A stretch of DNA of 59,940 nucleotides from Deltaproteobacteria bacterium UBA4427 (GTDB taxonomy: Bacteria; Myxococcota_A; UBA9160; UBA4427): positions 1 through 59,940 of the forward strand of contig DGPZ01000089.1 of assembly GCA_002390675.1 (NCBI GenBank), written 5' to 3'. The position numbers and the translations under genes are program-made. The notes beneath the pieces were generated by a model, which did not search any database, was not told the DNA's origin, and was given only the letters and a program-made list of their open reading frames with translations. Position 1 is the stretch's first letter. Every line of letters starts with the position of its first letter. This document shows, piece by piece, positions 53,792 through 59,940 of the stretch.

Positions 53792-54337
53792 GTGCTCAAG
53801 TGGGAATTAATCGAGGTGAGTAATGAAGCGAGTCGGCTGTCATGGGGGCATATCAATCTCAACGTTCGGGACCTTGAAGCCTCCGTCGCATTTTATGAAG
53901 GGCTGGGGTTCGAAATCCTGATGCCTTCGATTCCCTATATGGGCATCCTAAGGGAAGGCGAGCCGAGCCCGGTGCCCGCTGAGGGAATGCGCGCGCTTAA
54001 GCTGCCTGACGGCATAAGCGGACGGGGTTGCATCCTGCGACTGGGTTCGGGGTTCCCGATGCTCGACATAACAGAATGGGCGGGCAGGGCAGGACGTGCC
54101 CCTCTAGCGAATGAGGATCGTGGTCTAGTGCGAATTTGTCTCGCGTCTCAGAATTTGAGTGAGGACTACGAGCGTTTGACTGCGAGGGGCGTTCCGTTTT
54201 TGAGCGCGCCACAGGTGTGCCAGGGCGGGATGGCGGAGATCGCGATTTGTTTGGACCCGGACGGCTCTATGATCGAGTTAATTCAAGTTCGAATCGAAAA
54301 ATGGGCAGTACCGACCGCGCTCGGAACTGACGCCTAG
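53792..54337 (+). CDS. VOC family protein
   Basis: Up to 181 residues. SWGHINLNVRDLEASVAFYEGLGFEIL, LKLPDGISGRGCILRLGS, LVRICLASQNLSEDYERL and IAICLDPDGSMIELIQV define one VOC module. The His in GHINL and Glu in MIELIQ are candidate metal ligands. The start is uncertain: GTG at 53792 or GTG at 53816. It lies 30 bases after the DUF3604 gene behind a hairpin and converges with the 2-oxoglutarate oxygenase. Confidence 0.8.
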   Translation: MLKWELIEVSNEASRLSWGHINLNVRDLEASVAFYEGLGFEILMPSIPYMGILREGEPSPVPAEGMRALKLPDGISGRGCILRLGSGFPMLDITEWAGRAGRAPLANEDRGLVRICLASQNLSEDYERLTARGVPFLSAPQVCQGGMAEIAICLDPDGSMIELIQVRIEKWAVPTALGTDA

Positions 54338-54362
54338 GGTGAGAATCAGGTTCACGCCGCAG

Positions 54363-55364
54363 TTAAAGCGGGGCGCCGGGATCGACCAAAAAATCTTCGA
54401 CTTGGATCTCGCTGCCGTAATCCGCAAAGTCGCCGGCGGAGCGCTGGTCACGGAAATGGGCCCAGCAGACCTCACGAAAGCGCGGCGTGAATCCCGATTC
54501 TTCTCGACCGACCAGAGGACTGCATAGCGTGTCGTAGCGTGGGTTGAAAAAGAAGGGCGCGCTGAAGCGTTCGCGATCCGTGCGCGCCAGCACGCGATGA
54601 ACCGGCGAGCGATAACGGTCGTTGCTCCAGACGCGAAGCATATCGCCCAGGTTGACGGTGAGGGCGTCAGGCTCGGACTGCACGGTTTCAAAAACATTCC
54701 TGTCCAAGACCTGCAAGCTTGAGACTTCGTCTTGGTAGAGGAGTGTGAATGCGCCTGCATCACTATGAGGATGAACCCCGAGGTGGCCGGTTGCAGGAAT
54801 AGGCGGGGCATCAGGCGCCGCTGGGTCCTCGCATCGCGGATAGTAATTGAGCCGAGTAAAGCTTGAGTCGTCCTCGAAGTATGGGTCTAGCCGGCTCTGC
54901 GCTAGGCCGAGACTTGTTGCGAGTGCCTTCAGAAGAGCGCGGGCGATGCGCGTACAGGCCGAGTGGTGATTCAAGAGGGTGCGCTGCAGTTGCGCCTCTC
55001 CCTTGGGCCACCGATTGACGCCGTCGCTGTGGGCAGCCCGCGCCCGGCCCTCCAATGACTCTGTGCCGTAGTCGAAAACCTCTTTCCAATCAGGCCGATT
55101 CTTTGTGAGTTCTTCGTCGTAGTAGCCCCAGGCATTATCGCGGGATCTTCGGACTAAATTCTTTGCATCGTCAGAGAGCGCGAAAAATGCGCGCATCGCC
55201 TGATCAAAAGCCGTGAGCTCCTTTCTACTAATTCCGTGTCCTACGATTTGAAATAGGCCGAGCCGTTGACACGGCTCTGCTATCTCGACCGCTACACGCG
55301 CGACCGCAGGGGCATGGCCCTCGAGGAGGCCGCTGATATCGATGATGTTGGGAGCCAAGGACAT
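54363..55364 (-). CDS. Isopenicillin-N-synthase-type 2-oxoglutarate/Fe(II) oxygenase
   Basis: 333 residues. The DIOX_N part (NIIDISGLLEG, FQIVGHGIS) leads to the double-stranded beta-helix core: iron ligands H200-x-D202 (HPHSDAGAFTLL) and H256 (SPVHRVL), with R266-x-S268 for 2-oxoglutarate. All are present, so it should be active. Members oxidise small molecules, often in secondary metabolism or catabolism; the substrate is unknown. The 290 bases upstream (55365-55654) hold no other gene. Confidence 0.9.
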   Translation of the reverse strand: MSLAPNIIDISGLLEGHAPAVARVAVEIAEPCQRLGLFQIVGHGISRKELTAFDQAMRAFFALSDDAKNLVRRSRDNAWGYYDEELTKNRPDWKEVFDYGTESLEGRARAAHSDGVNRWPKGEAQLQRTLLNHHSACTRIARALLKALATSLGLAQSRLDPYFEDDSSFTRLNYYPRCEDPAAPDAPPIPATGHLGVHPHSDAGAFTLLYQDEVSSLQVLDRNVFETVQSEPDALTVNLGDMLRVWSNDRYRSPVHRVLARTDRERFSAPFFFNPRYDTLCSPLVGREESGFTPRFREVCWAHFRDQRSAGDFADYGSEIQVEDFLVDPGAPL

Positions 55365-55654
55365 ATCGAGATCATACGGCGCCTTTATCGGCTGAGGAAT
55401 CGCTGGATTCGATTTTGCGGGGGGTGCGCTCGATATTTCGAGATCGAGGTCGGCGTCGAGGAGACGGAGCTGATACAGTTCGTACTCGCTCGGGCAAGTT
55501 TCGCCCGGTGACCGGAGCGTGAAGCTCTGAGTGCGAGCAGGCCGGACGTCTATGATTCTCTTGGCACTCGCCTTGCTCAGGAAGAACGCGCGAAAGCGCC
55601 GGCTTGGGGAGCCGCAGGGTACGTCGGCATGGCGTGGGTCACCGACCTAGCCGC

Positions 55655-58600
55655 CTAACGGCCGTGGGCTCTCTGAGTTCGCCGACGGGATAGTCCGAGC
55701 AGGGCGCTGACTCCAACGGTCAGCATGGTGAGTCCCGAGGGTTCTGGAACGATTGAAGGCTCACACGCGTCTCCTACGAGGTTCGAGTCTCCATCTTCTT
55801 GAGCGATGGAACAGACGCCCGCCGCTCCGCACTCTGTTCCAACGAGACATTCGAGCCCGAGAAGCGCCGTGTCGCCGGCGATGCAGGTACCACCGCCAGG
55901 GCCATTCGCCGCAGCGGGACAGTTGTCGAGGCCATTGAGGATTTGATCCTCATCCCGGTCAATACCCATACGCACGCCTGCGCCAGGCGGAACCGCTGTA
56001 TAGGTGAGCGATTGAGCATCGCCTGCAGGGTCTGCTTTCGCGCGAAGAGCCGCTTCCAAAATCGCTGGACCGCCGTCGTCCGGGGTGTAGAGGGCACCGT
56101 TCGTGCTCGTGTAACCCTTTTCGACGCCGCCCTCGACTGTCTTCACGATGACATCGCATTGGGTCACCAACCCGCCGAGAATTTTCGAAGCGAAGGCTTG
56201 ACCCGCTTGGGTATCGATGAGGCTGATACGGTTGTTGATATCGGTGACCGCGAAGGTCGCCGGCGTGATCGTCACCTGCTGGCCAACGATCGGCGCGATA
56301 TCGGTGGGCGAAGCGAGCATGAAGGCTTCGAGATCGAGCCGATCTTGCGGCGACAGAGCAAAGACCCCGGCGCTCACGAAGTTCAGCAAGGTATCCGTCG
56401 AGCCGTCATGTAGAAAGCCAGTGCCGCGCACCTGGTCTCCGGCGACGCTGAACATACCGACCTTGTTCACCATGTTTCGGATATGCGGAACCTTCATGTG
56501 CTGCGGTTCATTTTCGAAACTGTCTTCGCCGCCAGATCCGTAAAAGCCGTTTAGGGGGTCGAGGCTATGGCAGCCGTCGCAGTCTTCGACGGTGTCGGTT
56601 GCATTGACGTCCAGTTGCGCGCATTCCGTCGTCCCGGGGCCGCAGCTGAACCAACGGCCCTGACCGCGTGTTTCGCTCGGCGTTGGGATAGGTGGGTTGC
56701 GGAGTGTGTCGTCGAATCGTCGCACTGGGTTAGGCGGCAGCTGCACTTGGAAGATGAAGTCGGCGAATTGCTGCATCTCAGCGGACGTGATCGTGCCTTC
56801 TTTTCCGACGAGGCCTTCGAAGGCATCGATAAAGTTGCGGAAGGCCGGACCCTCTTCGCAGGGGGCTTCCGTCGCGTTCAGCTGGCTGTATCCTGCCGTA
56901 TTACAGGCGTCTGTACCGAAGAACCCGTCGGCACGATCCCCGCGCCAATGCAGCGCGCCATGGGTGGACATGCCGCGCAGGGTTTGCGTCGTCATGGGGC
57001 CTTTCATTGGATGAAATGGCTCCGTGGGATTCGTGAATTCGAGCACTGGGTCTGGTTGGGGCTGGTTGTTGATTCCCACCGCACCATCGGGATCACCGAG
57101 GTTCCAAGCCAGCGCATCGAAGTCGCCGAAAATATGGCAGCTCGCGCAGGACGCTTCGCCGTTGCCCGAGGTGGCGACCGCGTCGTAGAGGAAAGGGCGT
57201 CCGTCTACGAGAGAAGCCGGCTCAGGATTGTGCAGCGGGTGAATCGCCCAGGAGGCTTCGGTCGTGAGGTCTATGACTTCGATCGAGTTATTGAAACGCG
57301 TCATCACGTAAAGCCGATTATTGGTCTCATCGAGCGCCATGCCCGTGGGCCCGCCGCCGATCGTCGTCAAGTAGTCCGCGCTTTGGGCCGTTGGGTCAAA
57401 GTTGGCTTCGAAGGCGGGATCTTCGATCTCGGTTCGGCTGAAGACGCCGATTCGGGAGGAGCCGAAAGCAGCGACATAAAGCGTCTCGCCATCACTTGAG
57501 AGCACCGGCTGGAGCGGCGTCGCGAGGCTGTGATTTTTTTGTTGGTTGATGGCTGTGTGGTTGGCGCCTGCATCGGTATGCAAAGCGTTGTAGTCAATAT
57601 GTTGATTGAGGTGCTGAACATCAACCGAGGGAACGGCGAGGTCGAGGACCGAAATACGCGTTTCGGAAAGGTGTCCTTGAACTGTCGAGCCTCCGTGAAT
57701 GCCGGCGCCTTCGAAACGAATTTCGTTAGGGCTTTCGGTGTTAGTGACGTAGAGCTTTCCGCTTGCAGGATTGACGACCATGTTAAAGAGAATTGTGCCG
57801 ACGGATTCGAAGACAGTCCCCTTAGCCAGTGTATTCGCGTTCACCGTGAATACGTCATGGTCTGGGAGTGAGAAGGGCACCAGCGCGTCCCAGTCGCGCC
57901 CCAGAGCGTCCTTCCAGTTCACCCCATCAAACCTGACAATGAGACCGGTTTCTGGCGCTACGTCACCCCCATCGTTGTCATTAGGTCCAGGGACGCCGCC
58001 GGGAGCTCCGCCTCCTGCAACCGCGCTATCAAAACCGTCGGGAACGAAAGTTTCTCCGACAGTGGTGGTCTGATTGCCGGACATAAAGGCAGCGACGTAG
58101 ACATTCGTGCCATCAGTCGCGAGTCCCCGAGGCGTGTCGGCAAAGAAGGTGAGCACCTCGAGTGGCGTTCCGCCCAATGATGTGCCGAGGGCCAGCGCGT
58201 CGAAGACCCAAACGTCGGCGCGATCGATGCCCGGGGTGGTGAGCCGCGGATCCGCGGGATTGGCAGGGCTGAAGATGCCTGCGATCGAGGGATGCCTGCG
58301 GTGCTGGCCGCGATGCGCGGTGGAAATAAAGGCACGGTTGCCACCGGTTCCCGCAAACACAATATCTCGTGGTTCATCGCCAACGAGCAGGGTGCGGCTC
58401 ACGATCGGGGACGATCCAGAAAGATCGACGATGCTCACCGAGTCGCTCAGATGATTGACGACCCAGATCTCATCGTTCGTGCGGGCCGCGACGGCCACGG
58501 GCTCCATACCTACGGGAACCGACCCGACATGTGTTAGGCCGCCCGCGTGAACATCGAAGATTTCAAGGGCGTTATCGGGCGTATTCACCGCGAAGAGCTG

Positions 58601-58813
58601 CGATCCGTCAGGCGAAAGGGCTACCGGCCGAACGTGGCCGCTCTCAAACGCCACGAACGAAACTTGGGCTTGTGCCGCGAAAGTTGTCAGCAGCAGGAAG
58701 AGGCTTGCCAGGAACAGCAACGTACGACCCGGGTTGGGTTCCGTGACGCGGCGAATCGATACTGAGGCGCTGGAGTTGGTTCGGCTCCGAGATATGAGCT
58801 GACAGAGCATCAT
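55655..58813 (-). CDS. PEP-CTERM-anchored beta-propeller protein with two haem-c motifs
   Basis: 1052 residues. Signal peptide ends near AQAQ (50). YVTN/YncE-type propeller repeats (LFAVNTPDNALEIFDV, IWVVNHLSDSVSIVDL, LYVMTRFNNSIEVIDL) run to about 530. A di-haem module follows, with C556-ASC-H560 and C745-DGC-H749, enclosing PMKGPMTTQTLRGM...LHWRGDR as in MauG-like cytochromes. A thrombospondin-3-like calcium segment (DRDEDQILNGLDNCP) precedes the C-terminal VPEP, helix and Arg cluster of a PEP-CTERM sorting tail. It is exported, cut by an exosortase and probably surface-located. AAGGAG lies 12 bases upstream of the ATG. Confidence 0.9.
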   Translation of the reverse strand: MMLCQLISRSRTNSSASVSIRRVTEPNPGRTLLFLASLFLLLTTFAAQAQVSFVAFESGHVRPVALSPDGSQLFAVNTPDNALEIFDVHAGGLTHVGSVPVGMEPVAVAARTNDEIWVVNHLSDSVSIVDLSGSSPIVSRTLLVGDEPRDIVFAGTGGNRAFISTAHRGQHRRHPSIAGIFSPANPADPRLTTPGIDRADVWVFDALALGTSLGGTPLEVLTFFADTPRGLATDGTNVYVAAFMSGNQTTTVGETFVPDGFDSAVAGGGAPGGVPGPNDNDGGDVAPETGLIVRFDGVNWKDALGRDWDALVPFSLPDHDVFTVNANTLAKGTVFESVGTILFNMVVNPASGKLYVTNTESPNEIRFEGAGIHGGSTVQGHLSETRISVLDLAVPSVDVQHLNQHIDYNALHTDAGANHTAINQQKNHSLATPLQPVLSSDGETLYVAAFGSSRIGVFSRTEIEDPAFEANFDPTAQSADYLTTIGGGPTGMALDETNNRLYVMTRFNNSIEVIDLTTEASWAIHPLHNPEPASLVDGRPFLYDAVATSGNGEASCASCHIFGDFDALAWNLGDPDGAVGINNQPQPDPVLEFTNPTEPFHPMKGPMTTQTLRGMSTHGALHWRGDRADGFFGTDACNTAGYSQLNATEAPCEEGPAFRNFIDAFEGLVGKEGTITSAEMQQFADFIFQVQLPPNPVRRFDDTLRNPPIPTPSETRGQGRWFSCGPGTTECAQLDVNATDTVEDCDGCHSLDPLNGFYGSGGEDSFENEPQHMKVPHIRNMVNKVGMFSVAGDQVRGTGFLHDGSTDTLLNFVSAGVFALSPQDRLDLEAFMLASPTDIAPIVGQQVTITPATFAVTDINNRISLIDTQAGQAFASKILGGLVTQCDVIVKTVEGGVEKGYTSTNGALYTPDDGGPAILEAALRAKADPAGDAQSLTYTAVPPGAGVRMGIDRDEDQILNGLDNCPAAANGPGGGTCIAGDTALLGLECLVGTECGAAGVCSIAQEDGDSNLVGDACEPSIVPEPSGLTMLTVGVSALLGLSRRRTQRAHGR

Positions 58814-59064
58814 TGTTGAAAATCACTCCTTAGAGGCGAAAAGCGATGGCCACGAAACGCCGACCCCCGGCTCAAGGTGTGGGGCGGGCACCTCGTCGTA
58901 TATTCTACGCCTATCTAGCCAAACTCATACGAAATTTCTTGCTGACGCGCGGGGAATCGACGAGAGCTGCCTAGATGCGTTTTTGAGCGGGCGAACGCGA
59001 GTCCTAAATCAAAATTGCGTTCCGATTGCGCTTCCGCGGATCCGTGTTCGGCTCATTGGCCGGC
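58814..59064. other. Intergenic region
   Basis: About 250 bases upstream of the PEP-CTERM gene. It should hold its promoter. I see no clear -35/-10 pair or repeat. Confidence 0.3.
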
Positions 59065-59592
59065 TTAGAGAGCGACCTCAAGGGTGTAGCGGCGGAGCTT
59101 GATCGCATGCATCTCAAGGGTCTCAACCTCGATCATATACAGGCCGGGTGCAAGGAAGTCCGCCGGCACTTTCAGTAGGAAATGCACCGGCCGCCCCTCG
59201 ATACGGTCTGCTCGTGTGTCGAGACGCCTCCCATCGACGCTGACAATCCGCGTGACTCGCGACGACTCTTCATAAGCACCGTCGTCGAGTTCGAGATCAA
59301 TCCCGATCTTAGTCGCATCGCCGAAAGCTTTTCCTGAGATAGACAGCCGGCCGCGTTCGCCGATTTCGAATCGCGGCTGCTCCGCCGAATCTTCGCTCGA
59401 ACTCGTCGCGGGCGAACAACCGATCGAAGCGAACACTGCGAGCGCAATTCCCAAGAGAAACACGAATCCAATTCGCCCATTCGGCGGCAGGTCGCGGGAC
59501 GCTCGATGACGGGTCGTGAACTTCAAAAGGATGGCCTCTAGCAAACGTTCAACAGAAATAACTGCCGGATGCGAATCCCGCAGCGCTTCCAT
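59065..59592 (-). CDS. Small lipoprotein of unknown function
   Basis: About 175 residues from ATG 59592. After a long basic leader comes a hydrophobic segment ending in VFASIGC, a lipobox with the Cys near residue 58. The mature part starts with a Ser-rich linker and is beta-rich, with a closing VPADFLAPGLYMIEVETLEMHAIKLRRYTLEVAL that looks like an Ig-like or beta-sandwich strand set. The open frame reaches 59775 but would overlap the divergent GST gene. No family recognised. Confidence 0.65.
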   Translation of the reverse strand: MEALRDSHPAVISVERLLEAILLKFTTRHRASRDLPPNGRIGFVFLLGIALAVFASIGCSPATSSSEDSAEQPRFEIGERGRLSISGKAFGDATKIGIDLELDDGAYEESSRVTRIVSVDGRRLDTRADRIEGRPVHFLLKVPADFLAPGLYMIEVETLEMHAIKLRRYTLEVAL

Positions 59593-59634
59593 TATAGTAC
59601 GGCGGTCGCCATTGCTCGGCGCAGGAGAAAGATC

Positions 59635-59940
59635 ATGCTCAAGCTGCATTTTGCGCCCAACTCCCGCGCGGGTCGGATCGTTTGGCTTTTCGAAGAACTC
59701 GGACTTCCCTACGAGATTAACAATATGTCCTTTCATCCGAAGGATTTGAAGTCTGATGAACATCGCGCCCGTCATCCGCTCGGTCGAGTTCCGGTGCTCG
59801 AGGATGGCAACCTAATGCTCTGGGAATCCGGAGCGATTGTGGAATATGTTTTGGAGCGCCACGAGAGGGGCGATCTCAAGCCGGCTGTCGAGGACGAGCG
59901 CTTTCCCGCCTACCTCCAGTGGTTTCACTACTGCGAAGGG
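59635..59940 (+). CDS. Glutathione S-transferase, 5' part only
   Basis: 102 codons from ATG 59635 to the window end; the gene continues beyond. AGGAG 8 bases upstream fixes the start. The thioredoxin-like N-terminal domain is clear: LHFAPNSRAGRIVWLFEELGLPYEI, then HPLGRVPVLEDGNLMLWESGAIVEYVLER. The SRAGR turn holds the likely catalytic Ser, and VPVL-ESGAI the glutathione site. The helical C-terminal domain begins at the cut. It is divergent from the lipoprotein gene with 42 bases between. Confidence 0.85.
   Translation, partial: MLKLHFAPNSRAGRIVWLFEELGLPYEINNMSFHPKDLKSDEHRARHPLGRVPVLEDGNLMLWESGAIVEYVLERHERGDLKPAVEDERFPAYLQWFHYCEG

Overview
The window reads as a dense chromosomal stretch from a GC-rich, diderm (Gram-negative-type) bacterium. 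The evidence is a TamA/TamB pair, exported and lipoprotein signal sequences, c-type cytochrome domains, a PEP-CTERM-tailed protein and a PQQ dehydrogenase. Two luciferase-like putative F420 oxidoreductases, split-barrel flavin/F420-fold proteins, many VOC, SDR, TetR and amidohydrolase genes, a Rieske oxygenase and 2-oxoglutarate oxygenases fit an aerobic, chemically versatile environmental lineage. A Myxococcota, Desulfobacterota or Binatota-like organism is my best guess, but that is inference. I see no rRNA, tRNA, CRISPR array, transposase, integrase or phage gene.

Layout. 1-4860: mostly flavin/F420-fold enzymes (a membrane-anchored possible split barrel, a luciferase-like oxidoreductase, DUF427, a PPOX-like protein and an NAD(P)-binding protein). 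5219-10869: tamA-tamB, translationally coupled. 11601-15473: glutathione-dependent formaldehyde dehydrogenase (frmA), a type I extradiol dioxygenase, a TetR regulator and a VOC protein. 15513-18258: a DUF4345 membrane protein divergent from a quinohemoprotein alcohol dehydrogenase. 18490-21669: a probable operon of TetR, a QueG/reductive-dehalogenase-like Fe-S protein and an amidohydrolase, preceded by a perfect 20-bp palindrome. 22063-37925: accessory catabolism and transport (ASCH protein, NylB-like serine hydrolase, two MFS transporters, KshA-like Rieske oxygenase, DUF1993, SDRs, TauD/TfdA dioxygenase, VOC, metallo-hydrolase, a second amidohydrolase, bacterioferritin, a second luciferase-like enzyme).

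38091-46295 is the most striking block. It is a tightly packed minus-strand operon: exported sulfatase, MoxR AAA+ ATPase, DUF58, DUF4381, BatA, BatB, BatC, BatD. Start and stop codons overlap or nearly touch throughout. A second sulfatase of the same type runs divergently at 46469. Related MoxR/DUF58/VWA modules help assemble calcium-dependent methanol dehydrogenase (mxaRSACKL). A sulfatase at the head of such an operon therefore suggests a dedicated chaperone or metal-loading system for periplasmic sulfatases.

48104-59940: TetR and a lipoprotein, a GST-like protein with a membrane tail, an NTF2-fold protein paired with a two-domain VOC protein, a secreted DUF3604 protein, another VOC protein, an isopenicillin-N-synthase-type oxygenase, a very large PEP-CTERM beta-propeller protein with two haem-c motifs, a small lipoprotein, and the start of a glutathione S-transferase that runs off the end. 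Several convergent gene pairs are separated by clean hairpins that look like bidirectional terminators.
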